Of a DNA stretch of 64,000 nt, positions 26,320 through 34,644 are shown one piece after another (position 1 is the first letter of the stretch; each line of letters starts with the position of its first letter). The notes below the pieces were generated by a model. That model made no database searches. It saw nothing but the letters and a program-made list of their open reading frames with translations, and was not told the origin of the DNA. Made by a program: the position numbers and the translations under genes. This DNA comes from Marinibium conchae (GTDB taxonomy: Bacteria > Pseudomonadota > Gammaproteobacteria > Enterobacterales > Alteromonadaceae): positions 62,001-126,000 of the forward strand of contig NZ_JADNRN010000003.1 of the NCBI RefSeq assembly GCF_015595035.1, written 5' to 3'.

Positions 26320-27083
26320 CTAGCAAACAGCGTCCCTGCGCCAATCATCACAGGAATAACAACAGCCATAAGTATACCTATCGTAAAAAATATCGAGATG
26401 GCTAAAAAGAATGTTTTTAGAAATATCTTTACGAATGTGCCGGTTTCAACAGAAGTAGTAAATGACGTATTGCCAAATTTTCTATTATTGAGGAGGTATT
26501 CGGTATTTTTTTTGCGTTTGAAGGCAAACGCGAACACGGCAAGCAAAGCTAAGGCAACGGATAGTACAAATGATAAGACCACGGCCAAGGCTGGGCTATG
26601 CACAAACATCGTGCTAGCTAATAAACCCGGGACTAAAATTGCAGCGTACATTGCTATAAAAGCGACTATCAGTAAAGCTAAGAAATTGATGTAAGCATCA
26701 CCTAAGCCGCCCGTAAAACTAAAACGAACATTCGCGTAGCTGCTCATTTTTAGATTAAACTGCAAGCTCTTCCAAACTATCCAAGGAAAGCCCACAAAAA
26801 AAGTAAGAAGTAATACCACCGTAAGAAGAGGTGAAAACTGCTGAACGACTATATAAGCAATCAGCAATACAACTGAAATGAGATACCCAACGAATAGTTG
26901 TCGACCTGTGGCGTGATATTCAAAGTTGTGGTTGCCTACCTGAGTGTTTGCATAAAAGTAACGATTATTTCGTACTTTTGCCCACGGGTAATATAACGAC
27001 AAAGTGACGATGGTAAGTAAAATATTCACTATCCATATCTTAAAATATTCAAATCCGCTTCCATTAAATTTTACTGCTTGCAT
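26268..27083 (-). CDS. DUF898 (YjgN-like) membrane protein, N-terminal part (frameshifted)
   Basis: A 271-residue reading frame with the family start FNGSGFEYFKIWIVNI, then LSLYYPWAKVRNNRYFYAN and HATGRQLFVGY, and about six transmembrane helices. DUF898 proteins have duplicated halves, each with a TLxLxxPWAKVR motif; here the second copy is in the other frame (25897-26319). The last 8-12 residues of this frame (to the stop at 26268) are probably not native. It lies between a 114-residue membrane protein and the M48 protease in what looks like a three-gene operon. Function unknown. Confidence 0.75.
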   Translation of the reverse strand: MQAVKFNGSGFEYFKIWIVNILLTIVTLSLYYPWAKVRNNRYFYANTQVGNHNFEYHATGRQLFVGYLISVVLLIAYIVVQQFSPLLTVVLLLTFFVGFPWIVWKSLQFNLKMSSYANVRFSFTGGLGDAYINFLALLIVAFIAMYAAILVPGLLASTMFVHSPALAVVLSFVLSVALALLAVFAFAFKRKKNTEYLLNNRKFGNTSFTTSVETGTFVKIFLKTFFLAISIFFTIGILMAVVIPVMIGAGTLFASGGLEDLERVYLRIQAY

Positions 27084-27112
27084 TACTTCATCCTTTCATT
27101 TTCAAATATTGT

Positions 27113-27457
27113 CTAGTCGACTTTTTCTTCTTTGCTACCCAAGTGATAGGCATGTACCAATGCTATAAACCATATAGCAATTAGGCAATAATATGCCGTT
27201 CTAACATAGGGCGGGCGTTCGGTAAAAATACAAACAAGATGTTGCGCAATAATGCTTAACTCAGGTTGAATTTCTCCCAACACAATTTTCTCACTTAGCG
27301 CCTGGGTGGCACTAAATACGTAAGACATTACAATGAGAAGGGCTAACACGGAGAGTACGGAAAAAGTGGCTGCTAAAACACGACGACCTAATAGCCAGTG
27401 ACCTGCACCTGGCAGGAAGACACATGATAACAATGCAGCTTTGACAGATAGTTTCAT
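27113..27457 (-). CDS. Small membrane protein, unknown
   Basis: A 114-residue protein with a first hydrophobic helix containing FLPGAGHWLLGRR, which resembles the PGxGHxYxG motif of TM2-like or DUF5683-like proteins, and further hydrophobic segments at about 29-48 and 88-105. It is 29 bp upstream of the DUF898 gene and probably cotranscribed with it and the M48 protease. I do not recognise a named family. Confidence 0.65.
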   Translation of the reverse strand: MKLSVKAALLSCVFLPGAGHWLLGRRVLAATFSVLSVLALLIVMSYVFSATQALSEKIVLGEIQPELSIIAQHLVCIFTERPPYVRTAYYCLIAIWFIALVHAYHLGSKEEKVD

Positions 27458-27524
27458 ATAATCTTGAGTCCCTTCAATTTCATTATACTAACATGATAAT
27501 TTTTAGGTGACTATTTCTTGATCA

Positions 27525-27565
27525 TGCATTTCCGACAACCATTGAAAGGTTGACGGAAATAATGC
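27525..27565. other. Long imperfect inverted repeat downstream of hemE
   Basis: TGCATT-TCCG-A-CAACC pairs with GGTTG-A-CGGA-AATAATGCA around a seven-base loop, with one mismatch and a small bulge. It lies 45 bp beyond the hemE stop and about 70 bp before the next gene on the same strand. No T tract follows, so it is not a classical terminator; it could stabilise the hemE mRNA end or bind a protein. Confidence 0.5.
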
Positions 27566-27609
27566 AAGTGGCGGCGTTAACCGTAATTGATAAATGATAC
27601 TAACAATAC

Positions 27610-28674
27610 TTATTTATGGTATTGCGCGCTGTATTTGTGCACTGCGTCAACAAATACGCCAGCATTTTCTGGTGGTACATCAAGGTGAATACCGTGACCT
27701 AAATTAAACACATGCCCCTCACCTTCACCAAAGCCGGCTAGAATGTCTTGTACTTCTTGCTCAATTCTTGGAGCCGGTGCATACAAAATGGATGGGTCCA
27801 TATTCCCCTGCAAGGCTACTTTATTACCTATTCGTGCTTTCGCATCAGCGATGTCGATTGTCCAGTCCAAACCAACGGCATCACATCCGGTTGCAGCGAT
27901 AGACTCAAGCCACATACCTGCGTTCTTTGTGAATAGGGTAACAGGGACCTTCTGGCCTTCATACTCTCGGGTAAGCCCTGCAACAATTTTTTCCATGTAT
28001 TGTAGTGAGAAAAGCTTATAGTCACGAGGACTCAACACACCACCCCAAGTATCGAAGATCATTACTGATTGCGCGCCGGCTGCTATTTGCGCATTCAAAT
28101 ATAAAATAACTGAGTCGGCCAGTTTATCTAACAATGCGTGCAGAATCGCAGGCTCTGCGAAGGCCATTTTCTTGATTTTAGTAAAAGCTTTACTTGAGCC
28201 GCCTTCAATCATGTAGGTAGCAAGTGTCCATGGGCTTCCAGAGAAACCAATCAAAGGTACTTCGCCCTTCAGGTTTTTACGAATAGTTCGCACAGCATCC
28301 ATTACGTACTTGAGTTCCATTTCTGGATCGGGAACAGGCAGATTATCAACACCTGCCTTATCAGTAATTGGGTGCTTAAATTTAGGCCCCTCACCTGTTT
28401 CAAAATACAGTCCCAAACCCATGGCGTCGGGGATCGTTAAAATATCAGAGAACAAAATAGCGGCATCGAGAGGAAAACGGCGAAGGGGTTGCAATGTCAC
28501 TTCACAAGCCAACTCTGGGTTGGTGCATAACGCCATGAAGTCACCCGCTTCGGCGCGAGTAGCTTTGTATTCAGGTAGATAACGCCCAGCCTGACGCATC
28601 ATCCAAACTGGGGTGACATCAACAGGTTGCTTCAATAAGGCTCTTAAATATCTGTCGTTCTTCAATGGGGTCAT
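27610..28674 (-). CDS. hemE: Uroporphyrinogen decarboxylase HemE
   Basis: Removes four carboxyl groups from uroporphyrinogen III in haem synthesis. The 354-residue protein has the family start [21 protein letters not shown] with [13 protein letters not shown], then [38 protein letters not shown], and GLDWTIDI, ending [17 protein letters not shown]. Length and all motifs are normal. The upstream gap to nudC is 58 bp on the same strand, so cotranscription is possible. Confidence 0.97.
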   Translation of the reverse strand: MTPLKNDRYLRALLKQPVDVTPVWMMRQAGRYLPEYKATRAEAGDFMALCTNPELACEVTLQPLRRFPLDAAILFSDILTIPDAMGLGLYFETGEGPKFKHPITDKAGVDNLPVPDPEMELKYVMDAVRTIRKNLKGEVPLIGFSGSPWTLATYMIEGGSSKAFTKIKKMAFAEPAILHALLDKLADSVILYLNAQIAAGAQSVMIFDTWGGVLSPRDYKLFSLQYMEKIVAGLTREYEGQKVPVTLFTKNAGMWLESIAATGCDAVGLDWTIDIADAKARIGNKVALQGNMDPSILYAPAPRIEQEVQDILAGFGEGEGHVFNLGHGIHLDVPPENAGVFVDAVHKYSAQYHK

Positions 28675-28732
28675 GCGTTACTCTTCTCCAAAAATATATT
28701 GATAGCAAGAACAAATCTCCTTGCTGTTTCGG

Positions 28733-29539
28733 CTATTGTACCTTATCTCTTAGCATTCTTTTTTGAGTTTCCTCAATTAATCGACCAGCAATGGAAAATT
28801 TTGGTGGCACGATCGGCAATTTATCGATATCAAACCAATGTGCTTCTAATATTTCTTTACCATCGACAACGATGTCCCCGCTTTCGTACTCCGCAATAAA
28901 ACCGACCATCAATGAATGCGGGAAAGGCCATGGTTGACTGTTAAAATACTCAATATTTTTTATACTAATACCCACCTCTTCAAATACTTCACGATGAACA
29001 GCCTCCTCGAGGGTTTCTCCACTCTCTACAAAACCTGCCAATATAGAAAAGAAGCCAGCTTCTTTTTGTCGAGGTCCCTGCGCTAAGATTATTTGGTTTT
29101 GCTTTCGGATAGCCACAATAATACAAGGTGATATTCGCGGGTAGCTTCGATGCTGGCAGGTATGACAATGCATAGCCATTTCCCAACTGACGCGATCCAT
29201 ACGCGAACCGCAACGACCGCAGAACTGATGAGTACGCAAAAATACGGTATATTGCCAGGCTTGGGCAAGGTGTTGAAAATCTTGCCGCGGCATCGTCATT
29301 ACCGCCTCGCGAAGGCTCACTGAGCGGACAGATTCATGCGACAGTTCTTCTTTTTGAGTATCCACTAAATGGTGCTCAATGCTGCCCTCTATTTTTACCG
29401 ATGTTGCCTGCTCAGCATAGGAACTAAATACATCTATTGATAACGATTCCAGTACCTTTACACCTAATTTCAAATCAGCATCAACCGGCACAAGTAGGCG
29501 GTCATTGGAAAATACAAAATAACGCTTTTTTTCAATCAT
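28733..29539 (-). CDS. nudC: NudC, NAD+ pyrophosphatase / RNA decapping enzyme
   Basis: Zinc-containing Nudix hydrolase that splits NAD(H) and removes NAD caps from RNA. The 268-residue protein has an N-terminal domain of ~90 residues, a four-cysteine zinc ribbon (CGRCG and CHTC), YPRISPCIIVAI, and the Nudix box GFVESGETLEEAVHREVFEEVGI-type sequence with all Glu residues, followed by SQPWPFPHSLMVGF, the NudC-specific SQPWPFPxS motif. It is divergent from zur, with a 197-bp gap. Confidence 0.95.
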   Translation of the reverse strand: MIEKKRYFVFSNDRLLVPVDADLKLGVKVLESLSIDVFSSYAEQATSVKIEGSIEHHLVDTQKEELSHESVRSVSLREAVMTMPRQDFQHLAQAWQYTVFLRTHQFCGRCGSRMDRVSWEMAMHCHTCQHRSYPRISPCIIVAIRKQNQIILAQGPRQKEAGFFSILAGFVESGETLEEAVHREVFEEVGISIKNIEYFNSQPWPFPHSLMVGFIAEYESGDIVVDGKEILEAHWFDIDKLPIVPPKFSIAGRLIEETQKRMLRDKVQ

Positions 29540-29654
29540 TACTTACCTCAATATAAAGTAAATCGCATTAGGTCATGACACTTCCGCAGCAATATATGAC
29601 GCTAAGTAACTCCTAATAAGGCCATTAAAACTGACAAAAAGCAAACCTTTGATA

Positions 29655-29682
29655 TTGTTCAATCGTCTTGCAGTGTTATACT
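29655..29682 (+). promoter_or_regulatory. Candidate sigma-70 promoter of zur
   Basis: TTGTTC (29655-29660) and TATACT (29677-29682) are separated by 16 bp, 54 bp upstream of the TTG start of zur. The -10 hexamer lies in an imperfect palindrome, GCAGT-GTTAT-ACTGC, that could serve autoregulation, but it does not match a full Zur box as I know it. Confidence 0.45.
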
Positions 29683-29736
29683 GCTTGCTACAAGCTTCAT
29701 GAGCCGTATTCACCGTAAATTCGAGAGGAAATAGCG

Positions 29737-30180
29737 TTGACTTTATCTAAGCAAAACCAAGCAGTGATGGTGCAAGCAAAGGCTTTTTGTGAATCAAAAG
29801 GCGCACGCTTAACTCCATTACGAGAGCGTGTTTACGAAATACTGCTTAGCAAAGACTCTGCTATCGGTGCCTATGATCTTCTCGATGAATTACGAAAAAC
29901 AGAGGACAATGCCAAACCCCCAACAGTTTACAGAGCATTAGACTTCTTTCTGGATTTAGGCCTAGCTCATAAAGTTGAGTCAACTAACGCCTTTATGGCT
30001 TGTCACCACTTTGGTTGCAGTCATCCTGTGCAATTTCTAATTTGTGACACCTGTGGTGACGTTCAAGAAATTCAATCAGCAGGCGTTAAAGAGACATTGG
30101 AGGCGCAAGCTATTGAGAACAACTTTGCAATCGTTCGCCAAACTATAGAGGCGCATGGCGTTTGTCAAAAATGCCAATAA
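29737..30180 (+). CDS. zur: Zur, zinc-responsive Fur-family repressor
   Basis: A 147-residue Fur-family regulator. It has the winged-helix region LTPLRERVYEILL and PPTVYRALDFFLDLGLAHKVES, then a metal-binding region CHHFGCSHPVQFLICDTCGDVQEI and a C-terminal CQKC, giving the paired CxxC structural zinc site. The pattern CHHFGCxHPVQFLIC is typical of Zur rather than Fur. The start is TTG at 29737 with AGAGGAA six bases upstream. The next gene, a CheX-like phosphatase, starts 45 bp downstream and may be cotranscribed. Confidence 0.92.
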   Translation: MTLSKQNQAVMVQAKAFCESKGARLTPLRERVYEILLSKDSAIGAYDLLDELRKTEDNAKPPTVYRALDFFLDLGLAHKVESTNAFMACHHFGCSHPVQFLICDTCGDVQEIQSAGVKETLEAQAIENNFAIVRQTIEAHGVCQKCQ

Positions 30181-30225
30181 AGGTAGAAAAGATGGCAAGT
30201 AATTTACAAGGCAACCGAGTACAAC

Positions 30226-30690
30226 ATGAAAGTTGAATTTGTGAATCCTTTTATTATTTCATTAAAAAACGTGATCAAAACGATGGCGACCATCGAACTT
30301 GACGTTGAAAAACCTAAACGTAAAACCAATGACATTTCTTATGGTGACGTTAGCGGGATTATTGGCATGGTTGGGCCCCAAGTTAAAGGCAGTATGGCTA
30401 TAACCTTCGATAAAGACTTGGCCTTTAACATTATGAAAAATATGTTGGGTGATGCCGCTTCAACGATAGATGAAGAAGTGCGTGATATGGTTGGTGAAAT
30501 GACAAATATGATCTGCGGCGGTGCAAAAACGGCCTTGTTTGATCAAGGCTACGAATTCGAAATGGCCGTCCCGGTTATCGTTTCTGGCGCAAATCATTCT
30601 ATCCAACATAAAGTCAATGGCCCTAAAATCATCCTCACCTTCAGTAGCGATTATGGAAGCGCTTACCTCGAAATCTGCTTTGAAGCATAG
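30226..30690 (+). CDS. CheX-like CheY-P phosphatase
   Basis: A 154-residue CheX/CheC-fold protein. The catalytic helix is visible in VRDMVGEMTNMICGGAKT, where E-x-x-N is the phosphatase signature, and the N-terminus VNPFIISLKNVIKTM is typical of CheX. CheX dephosphorylates CheY-type receivers. No chemotaxis gene is near, so its target may be another receiver, and pairing with zur is unusual enough to note. The ribosome binding site is weak, perhaps reflecting coupling to zur. Confidence 0.87.
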   Translation: MKVEFVNPFIISLKNVIKTMATIELDVEKPKRKTNDISYGDVSGIIGMVGPQVKGSMAITFDKDLAFNIMKNMLGDAASTIDEEVRDMVGEMTNMICGGAKTALFDQGYEFEMAVPVIVSGANHSIQHKVNGPKIILTFSSDYGSAYLEICFEA

Positions 30691-30834
30691 AAAAAACGCT
30701 TACAAACGCTAAAATCCCGTTAAAATTATCTAAATTCCGCCAATTTTCTGACTTTATATTGGAATTCGCCAGAAAAGTGAGCGATAATTAATCACAGTAA
30801 CACTCAAAATAAATTGGATAAAAGGAAGTCATAA

Positions 30835-32124
30835 ATGAAACGCTCAATGTTCATCTCTGCAATAGCACTTGCGGTAGCATCAGCAAATATTCATGCGCAA
30901 GAATCAGCACCTTACGAAAACTGGGTAGGTGGTTTTGTACAGCATTATGGTGCTGATTCAGAAAAACCAGAGCCAATGGGATACCTCGACGATGGCAGTA
31001 CTTTCGGTGCTGAGTTAGGTTTCCGCTTTGACCCTCAGTGGGCGGTTCGTTTTGAACTTTCTCGTATTTTCCTTGATATGCAAGGACCAAATCGCCCAGG
31101 TAACGGTGACGATGGTACGATGCTTGGCGCTGACCTAATGTTCTTTATGGAAGATGACGCTGCCTACTTATTCAGTGGTCTACGTGAACAGTCTATCCGA
31201 GAAAGCTACCGCATGCTTAGCTACGGTATTGGTAAGCACTGGGAAGCAACCGAAAAGGTTCGTGTGATTACGGAGCTTGCAGGTTATCGTGACTTTGGTC
31301 AAGGCTACAACGAATACAGTGTAAAACTTGGTCTAGCTTATATATTTGGTGATACCAACACTACACCAGTGCGCAAAGATACTGACAACGATGGCGTATA
31401 CGATGCAGTAGATCGTTGCCCATCAACACCAGTCGGTGTTCAAGTTGATGCAACCGGTTGTAACATTGATACCGATGCTGACGGCGTTCTTAATACTGCT
31501 GACCAATGTCCTAACACACCAGCTGGAACTAAAGTTGGCGTGAACGGCTGTGCAATCAAAGATGCTGACAACGATGGTGTTTTAGATGCTAATGACTCTT
31601 GCCCTAACACTGCAGCTGGCACAGTTGTTAATGCTAAAGGCTGTGCAGTAAATCTTGATAAAGATGCTGACGGCGTTTTAGATAGCAAAGACAAGTGTTT
31701 AGATACGCCAATGACTGATAAAGTTGATAGCGAAGGTTGTAGCGTATTGGTTGAAAAAGAAGTGTCAATTGCGCTAGACGTATTGTTTGGTAATAACAGT
31801 AGTGAAATCGAAAACCCAGAATCTGCCAAGATTTTAGAGTTTGTAGACTTTATGAAACGCTATGGTAACACCAACGCAGTTATTGAAGGTCACACTTCTG
31901 CGGTAGGCAGAGCTGCATATAATGAAGCTTTATCACAAAAACGCGCTGAGTCTGTAAGACAAATGTTTATCGACAAGTATGGCATTGAAGCGTCACGCCT
32001 TACTGCGGTAGGTTATGGTGAAACTCAATTGAAAGACACTTCAAACACTGCGGAAGCTCATCGCATAAACCGTCGTATCGAAGTTAAAGTTTCTACTAAA
32101 GTGAAAACAACTGCCACTCGTTAA
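30835..32124 (+). CDS. OmpA-family outer-membrane protein with TSP3 repeats
   Basis: A 429-residue protein of OprF/OmpA layout. It has a signal peptide ending near ANIHAQ, an N-terminal beta-barrel of about 170 residues, four calcium-binding thrombospondin type 3 repeats (DxDxDGVxDxxDxCPxTP-like, about 180-295), and a C-terminal OmpA peptidoglycan-binding domain with IEGHTSAVGRAAYNEALSQ and GYGE. It anchors the outer membrane to peptidoglycan. AAGGAAG precedes the ATG and a strong terminator follows, so it is monocistronic. Confidence 0.95.
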   Translation: MKRSMFISAIALAVASANIHAQESAPYENWVGGFVQHYGADSEKPEPMGYLDDGSTFGAELGFRFDPQWAVRFELSRIFLDMQGPNRPGNGDDGTMLGADLMFFMEDDAAYLFSGLREQSIRESYRMLSYGIGKHWEATEKVRVITELAGYRDFGQGYNEYSVKLGLAYIFGDTNTTPVRKDTDNDGVYDAVDRCPSTPVGVQVDATGCNIDTDADGVLNTADQCPNTPAGTKVGVNGCAIKDADNDGVLDANDSCPNTAAGTVVNAKGCAVNLDKDADGVLDSKDKCLDTPMTDKVDSEGCSVLVEKEVSIALDVLFGNNSSEIENPESAKILEFVDFMKRYGNTNAVIEGHTSAVGRAAYNEALSQKRAESVRQMFIDKYGIEASRLTAVGYGETQLKDTSNTAEAHRINRRIEVKVSTKVKTTATR

Positions 32125-32169
32125 TATTTGCTAACTTTAACTAAAGTTGGATTAGCGATAGTGAGTCAA

Positions 32170-32206
32170 AAAGCACCTAAGGCGTAAGGCCTAGGTGCTT
32201 TTTTTA
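32170..32206 (+). terminator. Intrinsic terminator of the OmpA-like gene
   Basis: AAGCACCTAAGGC - GTAA - GGCCTAGGTGCTT followed by a T tract, 46 bp after the stop. A textbook stem-loop. Confidence 0.93.
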
Positions 32207-32231
32207 TGCCAGAAATAGCAAAGGAAAGACA

Positions 32232-32921
32232 ATGCAAATGATGAAAAAGCTAAGCTTGATGATACTCATATTTAGTGCAAACTTTACTGCCTACTCAAGC
32301 GTGATTGCAGTGGGTGGCAATGCAGTCTTTATGGGCACTGCGCCTAACGATGTCTCGACAAGCAATATTCAAAATTCGGCAATAATGGTTTTCAATGAAA
32401 ACCAAAACATGCTCATTAACCAAAATATGGCTGTTGACTATGATTTGCTCGACCAGAGTACGCAACTATTTGGTTTTCCGACATCAATTAACCCATTAAC
32501 TGGCACCTTGTTTCAAGGCCGCTATCACAGTCACCTAATAGTCTACAATCCACTCGTAGCAACTTCTTCTGGTAAAGCCAGTATTCGTTTTGACGAAACC
32601 GTTGTAGGGGTTTTCATCAGCTTGGGTGGCCTGAGCTTATCTGATTCTATTTTCAATTCTGTAACAAGCAGCTATGACAACGGCAACTCTGCTATTAGGC
32701 CTGGTGAAAGCAACGACCAATTTGACTTTTTCGCAAACACGTTGAACATTACGAATTTATTTGCAGACGCTACAAATATTGACCAGATAAGAGTGATAAC
32801 CACTGCTGAGGATCAGTCTGTTCCGGTGAACTCTCCTGCCCTTTACCTCGTTGTTCTATTTGGTATGGCTGGCCTTTTCACACTCAGAAAGGCCCACGCT
32901 GGGGATTGTCGACAAAGTTAA
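32232..32921 (+). CDS. Secreted protein with PEP-CTERM-like sorting tail
   Basis: A 229-residue protein with a signal peptide (about 1-23), a Ser/Asn-rich beta-type body with no catalytic motif that I recognise, and a C-terminal tripartite tail: VPVNSPALYL, a hydrophobic helix, and a basic end (RKAHAGDCR). This resembles the VPEP/VxxPxxL-helix-Arg tails recognised by exosortases, but the Pro-Glu-Pro itself is absent. AAGGA lies six bases before the ATG. A TTGTCGACAA palindrome overlaps the last codons and may belong to the next gene's control region. Confidence 0.6.
   Translation: MQMMKKLSLMILIFSANFTAYSSVIAVGGNAVFMGTAPNDVSTSNIQNSAIMVFNENQNMLINQNMAVDYDLLDQSTQLFGFPTSINPLTGTLFQGRYHSHLIVYNPLVATSSGKASIRFDETVVGVFISLGGLSLSDSIFNSVTSSYDNGNSAIRPGESNDQFDFFANTLNITNLFADATNIDQIRVITTAEDQSVPVNSPALYLVVLFGMAGLFTLRKAHAGDCRQS
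32906..32915. promoter_or_regulatory. TTGTCGACAA palindrome, copy 1 (GntR operator candidate)
   Basis: A 10-bp perfect palindrome in the last codons of the upstream gene, 52 bp from copy 2. FadR-type GntR regulators bind short palindromes of this kind. Confidence 0.5.
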
Positions 32922-32955
32922 GCATAAAACTTGAATTCATCCAAATAAAAGCCTA

Positions 32956-32969
32956 TATTGTCGACAATA
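32956..32969. promoter_or_regulatory. TATTGTCGACAATA palindrome, copy 2 (main operator candidate)
   Basis: A 14-bp perfect palindrome just upstream of TATAAT at 32986-32991, so a bound protein would block the -35 region of the GntR-prp promoter. It is the longest of three copies of the TTGTCGACAA core around the regulator's start. Confidence 0.7.
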
Positions 32970-32985
32970 ATTGACAAGATTCTAC

Positions 32986-32991
32986 TATAAT
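32986..32991 (+). promoter_or_regulatory. Candidate -10 box of the GntR-prp operon
   Basis: A perfect TATAAT 12 bp before the preferred ATG of the regulator. The TTGACA at 32971 is too close (9 bp) to be its -35; the region that should hold the -35 overlaps the palindrome. Transcription would start only a few bases before the ATG. Confidence 0.45.
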
Positions 32992-33003
32992 CAAACGGCC
33001 AAA

Positions 33004-33669
33004 ATGATGAATTCACTCTCGGAACAAGCCATTACTGGCGCCGATAAAACCTTCTTTCAACTAAGAAATGACATTGTAGAAAGTAACATCCTCGCTGGCA
33101 GTAAATTAAGCGAAGTGGAATTGTCGACAAAATATTCGGTGAGTCGCGCTGTCGTGCGAGAAGCGATTAATCGTTTAGAAAGTTGCCACCTTGTCGAGCG
33201 CAAAGCTAATGTGGGTGCGAGGGTTGTGTCGCTCACAGCGCAAGGTTTGGTGCAGTTGTATCAAGTTCGTGAATCCTTAGAAGGTATGGCTGCAAGACTG
33301 GCTGCCAAGAACATGACTGACCATGAGATTCTCGATCTAAAAGACCTACTAAATAATCACTTTCGAGAAGTAGAGGGAACAGAAACTTACTACCAAGAAG
33401 CCGGTGATGTCGACTTCCACTATCGCATTATTTTAGGTAGTAAAAACGACCACCTCATCTCTTTGCTGGTGAACGGTATGTATCACCTCATTCGCATGTA
33501 TCGTGTACAACTCGGCATGGTTGGCCCGCGTGTAAGCACCGCCTTTGAAGAACACAAAAATATTGTACAAGCCATCAGTAATCGAGATGAAGAGCTCGCA
33601 GAAATACTGATGCGCAGACACATCACTTATTCAATGAAAAATATTGAAAACAGACTAAAAAATCAATAA
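33004..33669 (+). CDS. GntR-family (FadR subfamily) regulator of the methylcitrate operon
   Basis: A protein of about 221 residues with an N-terminal winged helix ([35 protein letters not shown]) and a C-terminal FCD ligand domain ([24 protein letters not shown] with Asp and His metal ligands, and [10 protein letters not shown]). The frame opens at TTG 32971 but that codon lies upstream of the -10 to start distance; ATG at 33004 or 33007 is preferred, without a clear ribosome binding site. It lies 10 bp before prpB, so it is almost certainly the propionate-catabolism regulator. A third TTGTCGACAA lies inside the gene at 33121. Confidence 0.88.
   Translation: MMNSLSEQAITGADKTFFQLRNDIVESNILAGSKLSEVELSTKYSVSRAVVREAINRLESCHLVERKANVGARVVSLTAQGLVQLYQVRESLEGMAARLAAKNMTDHEILDLKDLLNNHFREVEGTETYYQEAGDVDFHYRIILGSKNDHLISLLVNGMYHLIRMYRVQLGMVGPRVSTAFEEHKNIVQAISNRDEELAEILMRRHITYSMKNIENRLKNQ
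33121..33130. promoter_or_regulatory. TTGTCGACAA palindrome, copy 3 inside the GntR gene
   Basis: Identical 10-bp core, 163 bp downstream of copy 2, within codons for the winged helix. It may allow looping or a roadblock, or may be coincidental. Confidence 0.4.
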
Positions 33670-33679
33670 CGAGGTAATT

Positions 33680-34567
33680 ATGAGCCAAGCTAGCGCGGGA
33701 AAGAAGTTTCGTCGGGCCCTAAACAACAATAAGCCCCTACAAATTGTAGGTACAATTAATGCCTACTCGGCAATGATGGCGAAGAAAATTGGGCATCAGG
33801 CTATTTATCTGTCGGGCGGTGGCGTGGCGAATGCCAGCTACGGACTTCCTGATTTGGGTATGACCTCCCTAAACGATGTGTTAGTAGACGTGAACAGAAT
33901 TACATCTGCCTGCGACCTTCCCTTAATGGTCGACATTGATACTGGCTGGGGCGGCGCATTCAATATTGCCAAAACCATTCGCGACATGGAAAAAGCAGGG
34001 GCTGCTGCTGTGCATATGGAAGACCAAGTTGCTCAAAAACGCTGTGGACATCGTCCTAATAAAGCCATTGTGAGTACTGAAGAAATGGTAGACCGTATAA
34101 AAGCTGCTGTTGATGCGCGAATTGATCCCGACTTTTTCATTATGGCTAGAACCGATGCTTTTGCTCAAGAAGGCTTAGAAGCAGCGATTGAACGGGCCAA
34201 GACTTATGTTGCGGCGGGTGCAGATGGTATTTTTGCTGAGGCGGTAAAAACCGAAGAGCACTATCGTGCATTTGCAAAAGCACTAGACGTACCTATTCTC
34301 GCCAATATTACGGAGTTTGGTCAAACTGAACTGTGGAACAAGGAACAATTAGGTGAATGGGGCGCAGCCATGGTGTTGTATCCATTAAGTGCGTTTAGAG
34401 CGATGAACAAAGCCGCCGAAATGGTCTACCAATCGATATTAGCAAACGGCGACCAAAAAGCTGTAGTTGATAGCATGCAAACGCGTATGGATCTGTATGA
34501 CTATCTGGGCTATCACGACTACGAACAAAAACTTGATGCGCTATTCGCAGAAAAGAAAAATCTGTAA
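33680..34567 (+). CDS. prpB: PrpB, 2-methylisocitrate lyase
   Basis: Splits 2-methylisocitrate into pyruvate and succinate, the last step of the methylcitrate cycle. The 295-residue protein has [18 protein letters not shown], the metal-binding DIDTGWG and MEDQV, and the active-site loop KRCGHRPNK with the catalytic Cys, then [14 protein letters not shown] precedes the ATG. It follows the GntR gene by 10 bp and precedes prpC by 77 bp. Confidence 0.97.
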   Translation: MSQASAGKKFRRALNNNKPLQIVGTINAYSAMMAKKIGHQAIYLSGGGVANASYGLPDLGMTSLNDVLVDVNRITSACDLPLMVDIDTGWGGAFNIAKTIRDMEKAGAAAVHMEDQVAQKRCGHRPNKAIVSTEEMVDRIKAAVDARIDPDFFIMARTDAFAQEGLEAAIERAKTYVAAGADGIFAEAVKTEEHYRAFAKALDVPILANITEFGQTELWNKEQLGEWGAAMVLYPLSAFRAMNKAAEMVYQSILANGDQKAVVDSMQTRMDLYDYLGYHDYEQKLDALFAEKKNL

Positions 34568-34644
34568 GGCATTAATCACAACAACACAATTTAAAACTCA
34601 TCATTAAATGGCTAGCGACAGAAAACTAGCAGGAGCAAATTACA

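Noticed and set aside
26273-26324. Vector polylinker or cloning artefact
   Set aside because: The palindromes lie in sequence that still codes for plausible DUF898 residues in one frame or the other, and the order with the spacers does not match a polylinker known to me.
29669-29685. Zur box upstream of zur
   Set aside because: The palindrome GCAGT-N5-ACTGC contains GTTATA but does not match a full Zur operator, so no regulatory call was made.
31380-31740. DNA tandem repeats in the OmpA-like gene
   Set aside because: These are the four TSP3 protein repeats normal for OprF-type proteins.
32971-32991. TTGACA at 32971 as the -35 of the GntR-prp promoter
   Set aside because: Only 9 bp separate it from TATAAT; it cannot serve that -10.
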